NCBI GenBank assembly: GCA_946406115.1
Contig: OX291540.1
Coordinates: 5,018,563-5,082,562, forward strand
Length of the DNA stretch: 64,000 nt
Reading direction: 5' to 3'
From: Apoda limacodes
Lineage: Eukaryota; Arthropoda; Insecta; Lepidoptera; Limacodidae
Every line of letters starts with the position of its first letter. The first letter of the stretch is position 1. Both the position numbers and the translations under genes were made by a program. A model generated the notes under the pieces. It was given only the letters and a program-made list of their open reading frames with translations, was not told where the DNA came from and did not search any database. Below, piece after piece: positions 11,700 through 23,379 of this stretch.

Positions 11700-13820
11700 G
11701 AATTGTGTGTCTAAGTACGCGAAAACCCAAAAGGGGTAAATCGCGCCCCTCCGCCCCCCGCCAACAGGCACCCCTTGTGCCAGCACCCCTCCCTGCGATC
11801 AACGCATGGATCCGACCTCCAGACAGAAAATCAAACCAGACAGACAAACTTCTGTGTACTCTCCCTGGGCCCGTCTCATTCACGGGAATTCCCTACCCCG
11901 CCTCCTTTATTTCCCGGGACATCCCGCGACTGCCGCGCCCTTCACCTGTGTCAACTAGCCTCCTACTCCTGCACTTCGCGCGAACACGCGCCTGGCCTCT
12001 CCAAGCCTTTCTCTCGCACCGCCCCGAAAAGCCACGCAGTCGACCAAGCAAAAAGTCTCCGTAATGAAGGGAGGAGTTTTGGAATTCCTCTCGACCCATA
12101 AACCAGATATCTTCCTCATCCAAGAAACATCCCTAAACCCACCATCGCCATCCCTTCGATTGCAAACTATTGCACCGTCCGTGATGATAGAACTGCCATT
12201 CCTCGCGGAGACACTATCATCTATTACAGAAACTCCTTGTATTGCTCACCCATCGATCCTCCGCCCCTTGTGAATTTAGAAGCATCCGTCTGCCGCATAG
12301 CGATGACCGGCCATCAGCCGATCATCATTGCATCGGTTTATTTCTCACCCTCAATAGACCTGCAGTCGCTCTTAAATATAGGCGACGCTGTCATTCTTGC
12401 CAGTTGCCAGTTGACAGAGTAATCTTCGACGTCATCGCTCCCATGACGCCCACCTACTTTCCCCATGCTGCCCGCTGCAGTCCTGACGAGCTAGACATAG
12501 CACTTCTAAAGAGTGTAAGGCTAAGCTTTCGGTCTATAGAGGTGCTTGACGAACTTGTCTCGGACCACCATCCTGCCCTCCTCTAGATGGGGCACCTCCA
12601 TCTGACACTAGAAATTCGAGCAATTTCTCAAAAAAGCCTAGCTCGCCACATTTTTACCGCGTTCCCGTCAATATCTCATCCACGAACGATAAAACGTGGC
12701 TTTCGCCTCACTCACTAGCCGCCTGACCCACGCCGCCATTGGCGAGTGCTCAAGACAAGTGCCGGTTGGTGACTACCACCACCTAATCCTGCCTCAGCAC
12801 ATCAGGTCGCTAATGACTGAGCGTAACGCAGCCGGACGAAGACGCGATCACGCTCCCTCCGCCGAGAACAAAGCTCGCTTCAACGACTTACACCGCCGTG
12901 TAAGATCCGCTGTAGCTGAGCTTCGCATCCAACGTTTCGGTGATCTGTGATATCCGAAATCGCCTTACTTTACCCGTTTTCTGTCTACAAGCAGCCATCT
13001 TCAACGCTGCTATCGACAATTGCCTTTTTCCTTCTCAATGGAAAGATACAATTGTTATAGGCATCCACGATCCAGGGAAAGCTCGTACCGAGCCTTCTTC
13101 CTACAGGCCTATAAGTTTACTAGAGTCCCTTGGTAAACTTTACGAAGTCCCTCCTCGTTCGCCTGCGGAACGCTATAGTCCCCGAAGACATCTTAATCGA
13201 CGAGCAGTTCGGCTTTCGCGCCCAACATCCGTGCGTCCACCGAGTCCTTCGTTTCCAACCAGTATTAGGTAAGCCCCGTCACACGGTTGCTGTCTTTTTC
13301 GATGTAGCAAAAGCCTTCGAAATAGTCTGGCACAACGGTTTAATTAATATACTGTGCAACTATCAGCTGCCAGAACGCCTCGTACTCAACATACGAGTCT
13401 ATTTGTCAAACCACAGCTTTCGCTATACAGTCGAAGGCAGCCTGTTTTCCTCTCGTCCTATACAAGTAGGAGTCCCGCAAGGATCCGTGCTCTCCCCTAT
13501 TTTGTACCTTCTGTACACTAACGATATCCCTAAAACATTAGGTACCCAACTAGCCCTCTTCGCGGACTATACCACTATTTACTATTTACAGTCACTGTCT
13601 CACTAGTCTCACTAAGAGACTCCAATCCGCAATCACCACCCTAGGCGAATGGTTTCGGAAATGGAGAATCGAAGTGAATCCCGACAAAAGCAGAGCCGTT
13701 CTCTTCACCATTGGCCGCCCTCCGCGAACATCTTCCCCCTCAATCTTCGGCCGTGCCATTCCTTGGCAAAACAAGGCCAAATATCTCGGTGTGACCCTGG
13801 ATAGGCGTCTGATGATATAT
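11700..13820 (+). mobile_element. Jockey-clade non-LTR retrotransposon, decayed
   Basis: Parts in order: a Pro/Arg-rich remnant (11.7-12.06 kb) that may be ORF1; the APE-type endonuclease start (12,064 on: VLEFLSTHKPDIFLIQETS, later PIIIASVYFSP) and its end (12.42-12.58 kb: PTYFPHAAR, ELVSDHHPALL); a linker (LPQHIRSLMTERNAAGRRRD); and reverse transcriptase (12.94-13.6 kb) with SSYRPISLLESLGKLYE, AVFFDVAKAFEIVWH and VPQGSVLSPILYLLYTNDIP. The catalytic FADD box is changed to FADY. The coding region is broken into many frames, so the element is inactive. It ends abruptly after YLGVTLDRRL at about 13,815. Confidence 0.85.
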
Positions 13821-14200
13821 ATTATAGGAGGAGAGTCGAGGACCTCCACCTGCCACCATAACGTGGCCTCCCGGTGGTGAACGCGGTGGTGCTCATTACG
13901 CGCGTATGCGTGATTCATGCATAGGGCGCCCCAGATGGAGAGAGCTGGGTTTTAGTCGGTATGAGGCCGACATAAAACCCGCTGGGAGGTATGAAGATGT
14001 CCCAGCTTTAAAAAAAGGCATGCCCTGCACACAAACCCAAACGTACAACAGACGACTAGAAGCAACAAGGGTTGTAGGCTTGAGTGGCAAGAAGCAAGCA
14101 GATAGTTTGTTGCCTCGCGTGTAGCTGACTTTTTCTTTCCTTCAAGAAGCCCGCATCTATAAATTTCCACTGCGCTGGCAAAAATTTGTCGGTTAAACAA
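13820..14200. other. GC-richer junction sequence, unknown
   Basis: The composition changes right after the Jockey-like element ends. Several overlapping open frames exist on both strands but none resembles a known protein. It may be part of another element. Confidence 0.3.
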
Positions 14201-14639
14201 TACTTCGATAAAAAAAAGTGTAGCTTAGCTTTTTAGTACAAGTGGAAATTTCATAGGTTTTAAAGGTAACCTTATAATTGAGTTAATTTAGGTTTGGCAA
14301 GCAGCAAAGTACGCGTGTACATTGGTACACTTTGATTATTTACTCTGGTGGTGACCACAACGAATTATTTGAATATGTAGTGGATATAAATAATATGTTT
14401 GTTATTCATAATTTCTCATTATAATATAAATAAATAAATTATAAATACCATCAAGACCAAAATTTAAACAAAGGCTAGATGCTCCCTTCTTATGCACAAT
14501 TTACATCTCTAAACAATTTAATAATACAATTTTAAATAGTAATAATTTATAATTGATTTCTCCACCAACCCTCCCACCATGCTATAATAATTATCGACAT
14601 GAAAATAATAGCTTTATTATACCTAAACTTATCCTCTTA

Positions 14640-16745
14640 AATTTAAACAACGGCTGAACAATCTGTGTCAGAATAAGGTCTTTCATTTTGTCCAACTGCT
14701 GACAAAATGAAAGACGTTTTTCTGCTGAATGAAATCGAATTATTAAATGATACCATTAACTTTACTAGAAATTTAAATGGTAATACTACTGGCAACATTA
14801 TCCTATAAGTACGAATTCAAATGAAATTTTGCGCAACTCACTTCAAAAATTTAAACAACCTTCACCTCATGAGCCTCCCGTAGGTAAACTACCTGCTAAT
14901 CACCTTTTAAAAAAATATTTACTCGCTGCCTTCTTACTAAAATGAACAATTTAAAATTTATAAAATCTTTAAAATCTGATATCAAAATTTTAACAAATGA
15001 AGAGAAGTCTTAAAAAATTTAAAATATGATAACATTTATTATTTTACAAGCAGACCAAGGTTCCTCAATAGTAATAATGAGAAAAGGTGATTACCATCGT
15101 GAAATATGGACACAACTTAACAATATTTAATTTTATAACGAAATAAGTTCTGATAATTTTTTTGAAATATGTGAAAAATTAATGAGCTCTTAGACAAAGA
15201 AAGACAAAATGAAAACCTTTCTGAATCCAGAAGAAAGGCAATCCTGGTCGACCTACAGTAGCGTCATACGACGGTCCAACTGAGCGTATTTCAGCTTTTG
15301 TAGACTACTATTTACAACCAATTGTAAAAATACTAACATTATACATATCAAGTGATTTACATATATTTTACATAAAAAAAGTTTATTTAGTAACAATAGT
15401 AACAATGCTATCTCTTTGTACACTAATATTCCACATAATGCTGGTCTTAGCTCCTTGTATTACTTTTTAGACAAATGTCTACTACCTCATTCTCCGTCTA
15501 CATCATTTTTAATAGAACTTGCAACAATAGTTTTGGAAAACAATAGCTTCACCTATAATAATAGATATGTTAAACAAATCACAGGAACTGCCATGGCACC
15601 GTCATACGCAAATAGTTTCATGAGTGAACTTGAAATCAATTTTTTAAACAATGTTAAATGAAACCATTACTGTGGCTAAGATTAATTGATGACATTTTTA
15701 ATATGGAAATACATATTTATAAACAACTTTTTTTCACATCACACCACATTTCTCGACGTTGATATCACCATTTCATCTAATAATAAACTTAATACTTCTG
15801 TCCACTTTAAACGTACAAACAAACTACAATATTAACACTTTAATAGTTGTCACCCATTTCATACCAAAAATTAATTCCTTAATCACTATCAGTACGCGGT
15901 AAACAAATTTGTAATAATCAAACTTCCTTAAAAACCATACCAAAAGACAATATTTAATGCAGTAAATAAAAGACATTATCCTGAACACTTCTTACAAAAA
16001 CAAATATATAATAGACCATAGTATTACTATATTATTATGCTGTGGTATTACTAACAATCATCTTTACAAAACAATGACACTAAAACACTTCGATTTATCA
16101 GAAAATACTCCCATGGCTCATATAAAATCAAAAATATTTTCAAAGATTTACTTCCGATTCTAAACACAAACACAGAAACAAAAGATTTATTACTATTCCT
16201 ACACCACCAAAGCTAATATAATCACTACGTTTAATACACCACCAACGATCACATTTCGACAAATCAAGAATATTAAACAAATTTTATCTATAATTAAATC
16301 ACCGACCACAAATTAAACATTTCTTATAACAACCAACACAATCTCATACTATCGCCCTCGATTTAAAACATGCACAATAGTTAATTCCAATACAATCATA
16401 ACATTACCAAACGCTCGGAAAAAGTATCATACAATGTATTAAGCTACATGTATCATGCAAAAACATACTTATGCGTATACATCATCGAATGTCACGACTG
16501 TACTTCATAATATATAGGCGAAACAATAACCCATTACATATACGAGTCAAACATCATCGACACAACACAGATTCCATTATAAACTCACCTTTAGCTATTC
16601 CCAACCATGCTCGTTCCCATGGCAAAAAAATTAATCAACCCCCAGTTTTTACCACTCAACTAAAGACTTGGGGAAATATAGGTATTTATAGCTCTAGGCG
16701 CCTACTTCGTACCAGGGCCTCAATAAAATACATTAAATGAAAAAA
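14640..16745 (+). mobile_element. Penelope-like element (RT plus GIY-YIG), degenerate
   Basis: Six-frame reading recovers the order of a Penelope-like retroelement: GNPGRPTVASYDGPTERISA then FVDYYLQPIVK at about 15,235-15,335; TNIPHNAGLSSLYYF at 15,419; IVLENNSFTYNNRYVKQITG then TAMAPSYANSFMSELEINFL; LRLIDDIF with the catalytic Asp pair near 15,685; and VYIIECHDCTS-stop-YIGE near 16,480, which matches the GIY-YIG endonuclease. PLEs prime from DNA ends or nicks made by this endonuclease. A short deletion removes the usual residues between GTAM and APSYAN, and many stops and frameshifts are present. Confidence 0.85.
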
Positions 16746-16859
16746 AAAAACTCAAACCATCAACAAAATGTACCATAAATTTAAAATGCAATCTTACGGT
16801 ATTTTCTTACACCCATGTACATACCCCAAATCAACATTTACTGTTATTCAAAGTCAACA

Positions 16860-17005
16860 CGCACACACATACAAACACACACACCCTCACACACACACAC
16901 TCTCACACACGCACGCACGCACGCACACCCTCACACACACACACACACACACCCTCACACACGCACGCACGCATGCACGCACGCACACCCTCACACACAT
17001 ACACC
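16860..17005. repeat. (CA)n/(CACG)n microsatellite
   Basis: About 145 bp of alternating CACACA and GCACGCACGC blocks separated by CCCTCA. It lies immediately 3' of the Penelope-like remnant. Confidence 0.9.
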
Positions 17006-17212
17006 CTTGTTGGTATTTTCCGGAGTACGAGGACTGCATCGGAGCCCCCGAATGTGCTCTAAGTATTTAATGCTTTACTGGGACCTCATGTACATAGAAC
17101 GTATGATTAGGTGATGACCTTCATCGTGATGGGTTCGACATATATACACTCATTTCTGTCGCGATCATAGCTATTCAAAGACATTGTATTTTCACCCGAT
17201 ACCCGAGGACCT

Positions 17213-17450
17213 CCCGTTTCTGAGGACGGTCCTTGGTTTCGGGCTATGGCATACACTCACACTCTTAGAAGTCCCATTTCTGAGGACGGCCCTTGTTTTC
17301 GGGCTTTGGTGTACACTCACACTCGCAGAACTCCCGTTTCTGAGGACGGCCCTTGGTTTCGGGCTTTGGCATACACTCACACTCGCAGAACTCCCGTTTC
17401 TGAGTACGGTCCTTGTTTTAGGTTTTGCCGTAGCGTTATAATCATGAGTC
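17213..17450. repeat. 60-bp minisatellite, about four units
   Basis: Units start at 17213, 17273, 17333 and 17393 with CCCRTTTCTGAGKACGGYCC, then YTTGKTTTCGGGCTWTGG and TACACTCACACTCGCAGAACT. The first three units are exactly 60 bp and the fourth decays after about 40 bp. Because 60 is a multiple of three, all frames stay open across the array and give repetitive ORFs on both strands. Confidence 0.9.
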
Positions 17451-17509
17451 TTTCCATTTTAAAGGACAGTCCTCCGTTTCGGAACACTGTAGAAGTACAC
17501 TAACTTCAA

Positions 17510-18370
17510 ACTGTGGTTCAGATCAGGTTTTTGGCAATAAGTAATTATTTTTATCTTTTTAGTGCATCTTTTTGAAGCCGGTTGTTTTTTTTTTGTTAAA
17601 AAGTTTTTTGTCTACGTGCAGGGCTTGTCGCTGCACATTAAACTTTCTAATAGTAATTAATTATTATTAGTTTCTAAAACTAGGTAATCATAATTATTTT
17701 TCTAATAGTATTGCTTCTATCGCAGAAAGTGTAAAAAGCAAAGTATGCACCTAGGGGATAAAAGTGTTTACTTTAGGTCTTAACTTCCGAGCAAAACCGT
17801 TGCTGTGCTGTGGGTTATCCCTGCCATCCTTTATTACCTCGGGATTAAATTTGGCGCCCGTGACCTAACACACTGTTTTATCCCTTTGGTCAATAATCTG
17901 CTATTAGAATTGTTGCAATGAAAATAGAATTATAAGATTGTGACATATAGATGATAAACAAAAAATATAGTTAATTACTCATAGCAGAAGTTTGCTTTCC
18001 TATAGTCTCTCATTTTTTATTATGGATTTGCACAAAAACTCTGATTTTATGCAAATTTCCCTTAGGGACAGGTTAATACGATTATGACACAATAAAAATT
18101 ATCGTTTATTGTAGTGCTGTTTGCAAATGATGACACTACCATGGCACCGTTCAAATGTTTTATAGCACAAGCGAGAGAAAAACTACAAAAAAATTGGCTA
18201 AGTGCCAGTAGGAGTTTGGTACGATCGAACAAGATTTACGCCGAAAAGATCGTTTGTCCACTCCGACCAACTGAACGGCACAACTAGTTGGTGGGTGGAA
18301 AATTTCGAGCGAGTAATGTCCCTCATTTTTTTTTAAATATTATTGTAAATGACTACTGTCAAATAAGAAA
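17510..18370. other. AT-rich intergenic DNA, nothing recognised
   Basis: No gene or structured repeat was recognised. Confidence 0.5.
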
Positions 18371-18379
18371 ATTATCGAT

Positions 18380-18737
18380 ATCATCAAGATCCTGTTTTGG
18401 ATGACAGTTGTCAAACGACGAAGGTCTATATCTCCGTAACTATTGATCTGAGACTAGCAATTTTCTTACAAAAATGATAGATCTCATCAAGATCTACAAT
18501 CTATAAGGAAACTACTAGTCTACAATCAAAAAGTTACAGAGATATAGCACTTTCTAGTTCGTCAGCCGTCATCCGAAATAAAGATCTTCTGTAAAGAAAC
18601 TGTTAGTCTAAGATAAATAGTTATGAAAATAAAGCGCTTTTTAATTTGACAGCTGTCATCCGAAATAAAGATCGACAAGACATCTATCATTTCTGTAAGG
18701 ATACTGCTAGTCTCAGATCAATAGTTACGAAGAAGAC
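18380..18737. repeat. About 100-bp units in opposed orientation
   Basis: A plus unit (ACTATTGATCTGAGACTAGC at about 18,439) is followed by three minus units. Their matching blocks read GCTAGTCTCAGATCAATAGT (about 18,707), TGTTAGTCTAAGATAAATAGT and ACTAGTCTACAATCAAAAAGT. The units also share GATGACAGNTGTCAAA and CCGAAATAAAGATC. One unit is inverted relative to the others. Confidence 0.75.
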
Positions 18738-19324
18738 CCACAGGGCACAAATTGTATAATAAGTATTTTTGTTTACGATTGTACTATAAAATATTTGAAT
18801 GTCTGGTACCGCTGTTTTTACTTGCTTTTATTAAACTCACAATGTTTCCTTTTTTTACTTACTTACTAAGCTCGGATGACAATACTATATTCCACAGTTA
18901 CTTTGACCAACAACACCCTTTCAGAGTTGTACCAGGGGTGGAGGTGAAAAATTTTAAAATCTTCAAAATGGGTATCTGGGTGTCACGAATTTGATGTTCA
19001 TTTTGATGTTATCACCTCTTGACAGATGCAGGAAGTGCATCTGAAAGTGGACATTAGGGTGCAACGTAAAAAATTAAGTGAAAATTTAATTACTTATTTA
19101 TATTGAACATAATATCGTTCTCCAAGTTCTCATAACCCAACTTATCAAACTGGGGCAATAAACTATAAAAAGTCATTTAAACTATCACTAAAAAGTATAA
19201 AAAATAAAAAATTAAAAAAAAATATTTATAAACTTGCTTTTCTTAAAACATTAGAATCATATAAAAATTCAATCTATCAGAAAATTTTACTAAAAAGTAA
19301 AAAATGAATTTTTCAAAATTAATA

Positions 19325-19505
19325 TAATTTTTTTTATATCCTCGTACGACTGCCAGATAAGCAAGGCGTGCGCACTTACATACAATCAATTGATAAACTC
19401 TCAATTAATATCCACTAAAACTCTAGCACGTCAAATATTCGTGTGTAGCGCACGCTTTTCTTGCAGTCGTACGTGGATATAAACAAATTTATATTCATTT
19501 AAAAA
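19325..19505. mobile_element. MITE with about 45-bp imperfect TIRs
   Basis: The left end, TATATCCTCGTACGACTGCC followed by AGATAAGCAAGGCGTGCGC, pairs with the right end GCGCACGCTTTTCTTGCAG then TCGTACGTGGATATA. The centre is AT-rich and non-coding. Flanking A/T runs hide any target-site duplication. Confidence 0.7.
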
Positions 19506-19509
19506 AAAA

Positions 19510-20230
19510 AATTTTTTTACTTATTAGTACAATTTTCTGTTAGATTGAACCCACAAACGACCTCGGATTCGGTATTCACACTTCTAACATACTGTGCAAC
19601 AACTTTACAAAAATGGCGGCATCTTGTGTTTGAACACCAGTTGTCGAGTACGAGCACGGCCTCGGATACGGTTAGCGTTGTAGTTTTAACACACACTATA
19701 CAGGTGGCGCCACGTGGTGGTTACATCCTGGAATTACATACACACTTGGCTCATATTCACACAGTCTGTGTATGACTTTTAACTATGAAAATGAGGTCCC
19801 AACCTTATTGGCTCAAAAATTTGACAGCTAACCAATCAGAACGTGCTGATTGCGAATATTTGGTCCAATTGAATTTCTAGTAATGTGAGGACGTCCTCAG
19901 ATTCGGCTGCGAACGCTTTTTCGGGTTCCTGGACCAGTTGAATTCCTCATATGCGGGTGCTTACCAACTCACCCTCACACACATACACACACACACACAC
20001 GCACGCACACATCACATCAACTGTCAGTAACTAATTGTAAATAAAATAAAATATCTTAATATAATATACTAGCTTTTGCCAGGATTCTTATGGCCACTCC
20101 TCAATTATAGAAAAAAAAAACGTAGAAGGTGTAAATATTTTTATCGATCGATATGGGTCTATTTATCGATCAAACACTATCTTGGGGTTCGCAAATAAAG
20201 GAGGTCAGTAAGCAAAATATTTGCTTCAGC
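19510..20230. other. Intergenic DNA with (CA)n run
   Basis: A (CA)n run lies at about 19,970-20,015. CCTCGGATTCGG and CCTCGGATACGG occur about 100 bp apart at 19,561 and 19,661, hinting at a decayed repeat. No gene was recognised. Confidence 0.4.
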
Positions 20231-21110
20231 TAAATCTTTAGGCAGATTGCGCAATTTTCTACCAATTCCCACTAAAATTGCTCTTGCGAAATCTGTTCTT
20301 CTGCCTATTCTCGATTATGCTGATGCTAGTTATATTGACCTTACCGAGGAGCAGCTTAATAAACTTGAGCGACTTCAAAACTTCTGCATTAGACTCATAT
20401 TTGGTCTACGTAAGTACGACCATATTTCCGAATTCAGATCAAAGCTCAAGTGGCTCCCAATTCGACTTCGCCGGGATGCTTATGTTCTCTTTCTTCTGTA
20501 TAACGTCCTGTTCAAGCCAAACACACCAGTATACTTAAAAAAATGTTTTAATTTTATCGGAAATACTTTTCTTTGAGAGACTACACGCTGGATGCTAAAA
20601 ATTCCTTTGCATTCCTCACAATTGTATAATGATTCTTTCATTTCACTGTAAAGGCTGTTAGATTATGGAACGCTTTACCTTTAGAAATAAAAAGAGCAAA
20701 ATCGAAGGCAATATTTAAAAATCTTATTATTGCTTATTACTTGAAAAATTACCTATATTTGTTTATATATATTTACTTATACGTAATATATATTATAATT
20801 GTATTTATTATACATATGTATTTATATATGTACATCTATTTATGTATATTTATATATACATTATTCATATATGTTATTTATGTGTATTTTTTTATTTTAT
20901 ATGCATTATTGTACGATATATATATACTTCTTAATAACTGTATCGAAACACACCTACTATACTTTGTTTAACTTTACTTTTGCCTCTACCCAAAGGTTGT
21001 CTGGAAGAGATCTATTTAAAGCGATAAGACCTTTTGTTGTTCTCTATTTGTAAATACGTTTTTTTTTGTAAAATTATTATGTTGATGCAATAAAGTATAT
21101 TATTATTATT
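20225..21110 (+). mobile_element. LINE fragment: C-terminal end of RT ORF and 3' tail
   Basis: The 20247-20576 frame reads IPTKIALAKSVLLPILDYAD, then LTEEQLNKLERLQNFCIRLI, FGLRKYDHISEFRSKLKWLP and LRRDAYVLFLLYNVLF. This is the region downstream of the RT domain in arthropod LINEs. Next come AVRLWNALP-type remains and AT-rich (TATATT)n sequence, and it ends AATAAAGTATATTATTATTATTA, a typical LINE 3' end. It is 5' truncated. Confidence 0.75.
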
Positions 21111-21464
21111 ATTTTTAAATAAAACGTACCGCCCATCCCGCTCATGACTGCCCGCCAGCCTTGCCCGTCATAAATGCTCGCGCAGTACTTGATCATTATT
21201 TTGCTGCGATGTTATTTTTAAAACTGCGATATCTCCTCAGATATTTATTTGGATAAGGATTAGTTTCTTCGCAAATAATGCAGTATTTTAAAACAAATTT
21301 GGGTAGCATAAAAAAGGTTATAGTGAGCCAACCTTAAAAGATAGATATGCTATCCCGGACTTTTTTTTAGACCTTTCAAATTCCAAGTTATTTTGAACAT
21401 AAAATATTATTTCCTACACATAATTTCTCTTCGTTACTGAAACCCCGAAGCATATCGTTTGTTA

Positions 21465-22760
21465 GTCTGTCCATACTAATATTGTAAATGCGAAAGTACC
21501 TCTGTCTGTCTTTATTTTACCTCTTTACGCTTAAACCACTGTACCGATTAAGATGAAATTTGGAATGGGGATAGTCATGATCCCGGGAAAGGACATAGAC
21601 TACTTGAAAACGTCAAGTGTAAGTAGGTTTTTTTTCTATGTATATTTCTTTTATACATGTGTTTGTCACCTAACTGCTCCTAAACGGCTGGAACGATTTT
21701 GTCTGAATATTTCAATGTGGTCCTAGATGGTTTGAAAACACAATTGGACCCGGTAGGTGGCGCTGCAGTCAGTGTGTCACTGATCTGATTAACAGCAGGG
21801 ATGATTTTAATGATATTTTTGTGTACGTTCGAGTGGGTCCCTGCAAGTATTGATTACACAATTAGACCCGGTAGATGGCACTCAGTTGGTGTGCCACTGA
21901 TCTTCTCCTAGACAGCAGACAATTTTAATGATATTTTTTGTCTACGTTCGAGTGGGTCCCTGCAAGGTTTGAATTCACAATTGGACCCGGTAGGTGGCAC
22001 TGCAGTCGGTGTGTCCCTGATCTTCAAACGGCAGGGATGATTTTAATATTTTTTGTGTACGTTCGAGTGGGTCGCTGCAATGTTTGAAACATAACTGGGC
22101 CCGGTAGATGGCGATGCAGCCGGTGTGTCACTGATCTTCTCCTTAACAGCAGGGATGATTTTAATGATTTTTTTGTGTACATTCGAGTGGGTGCCTGCAA
22201 GGTATGATAAAGCAATTGGACCCCGGTAGGCGGCGCTGCAGTCGGTGTGTCTCTGATCTTCCCTAAATCGCAGGGAAGATTGTAATGATATTTCATTGTG
22301 TATGTTCGAGTTCAAGGTTTGAATTCTCAATTGGACTTGGTAGGAGGAGCTGCAGTCAATTCGTCACTGATCTTTTCCTAAACGGCTGGAAAGATTTGGA
22401 TGAAATTTTGTCTGAATATTTCAATAGGTTCCTGGATGGTTTGAAATCACAATTGGACCCGGTAGGTGGCACTGCAGTCGGTGTGTCAATGATCTTCTCC
22501 TAAACAGTAGGCACGATTTTAATGATATTTTTTGTGCGCGTTAGAGTGGGTCCCTGCAAGTTTTCAAAACACAATTGGACACGGTAGACGGCACGTGCAG
22601 TCGGTGTGTCACTGATCTCCTAAACGGCAGGGAAGATTTTAATGATAATTTTTGTGTACATTGTTCTGGTGGGTCCCTGCAAGGTTTAATAACAAGATTG
22701 GACCCGGTAGGTAGTGCTGCAGTCAGTGTGTCACTGATCTTCTCCTAAACGGCAAAGTTT
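21465..22760. mobile_element. Element carrying a nine-copy, about 120-bp minisatellite
   Basis: The left edge is CCATACTAATATTGTAAATGCGAAAGTA, a terminal sequence also seen reversed near 41,515 and 7,745. Inside are nine units marked by GGACCCGGTAGGTGGCGCTG then CAGTCGGTGTGTCACTGATC. These marks lie at about 21771, 21888, 22009, 22122, 22244, 22359, 22480, 22603 and 22725, a spacing of 113-123 bp. Helitron-type and other non-autonomous elements of Lepidoptera often carry such arrays; the class is not certain here. Confidence 0.75.
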
Positions 22761-22762
22761 GA

Positions 22763-22975
22763 ATGTACGACAATGATTTCAAGATTCGCTGCATTGAATG
22801 CGACTTCATTAATATCATATCCCACAACTTCAATCATTGTGAAATTTGTGGGTTGGAAGCAACATGTAACATAGAACGTATAAAACGCATTGAAAGGGCT
22901 AGCTTAAAGTCAAAAAGATTTAAGAGGCCCCCCAACGCGCATATTAAACATTTGCTTTATGCCGCGTTAATCTGA
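22763..22975 (+). CDS. Short Cys-rich ORF, unidentified
   Basis: A 70-codon frame starting with TTG or an internal ATG directly follows the minisatellite. It contains CIECDFINIISHNFNHCEICG, which could form a C-x2-C..C-x2-C zinc ribbon, followed by a basic stretch (RIKRIERASLKSKRFKRP). No family was recognised. It may be the remains of a transposon or other mobile gene, or chance. Confidence 0.25.
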   Translation: MYDNDFKIRCIECDFINIISHNFNHCEICGLEATCNIERIKRIERASLKSKRFKRPPNAHIKHLLYAALI

Positions 22976-23379
22976 AATCGACAATATTGATCGCGAATAG
23001 AGCTACTTTAACGGTGGCAAAAATATATTATATATCGGCAAATAATTTAGCGTAAAAAGTGGAAAATAATTATTTACAATTATATCACATTAGATATAAA
23101 ACTTCTATTATAGTTATTTACTAGCTTTATAGTTACTTAACATTTCTTGAAATAATTTATGTTCCCACTACTAGTTGATAAGGAGTTATAAATTTAAAAT
23201 AGAATAATGAAAGGTTTGGCCATTATTATTTTAAAGCGATGTTTTAATAGATATCTTAAAACAAATACAGTTACTTACTATAGTTAAAGAATGTAGTAAG
23301 CCATATTATTTTTTTCAAGTCTTAAACTTGCAATAAGACAGCGGAATCGATTTTAAAAACGAGCAGAAAACTGCACATT

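Noticed and set aside
16768..17114. His/Thr-rich ORFs of about 100 codons
   Set aside because: They are translations of the CA/CACG microsatellite.
17184..17503. Leu/Phe-rich or Ser/Lys-rich repeat proteins
   Set aside because: They arise from the 60-bp minisatellite on both strands and have no independent support.
20741..21053. Tyr/Ile-rich hydrophobic protein resembling a membrane protein
   Set aside because: It is a (TATATT)n low-complexity translation inside a LINE 3' region.
22024..22330. Pro/Thr-rich minus-strand ORFs
   Set aside because: They are shadows of the about 120-bp minisatellite units.
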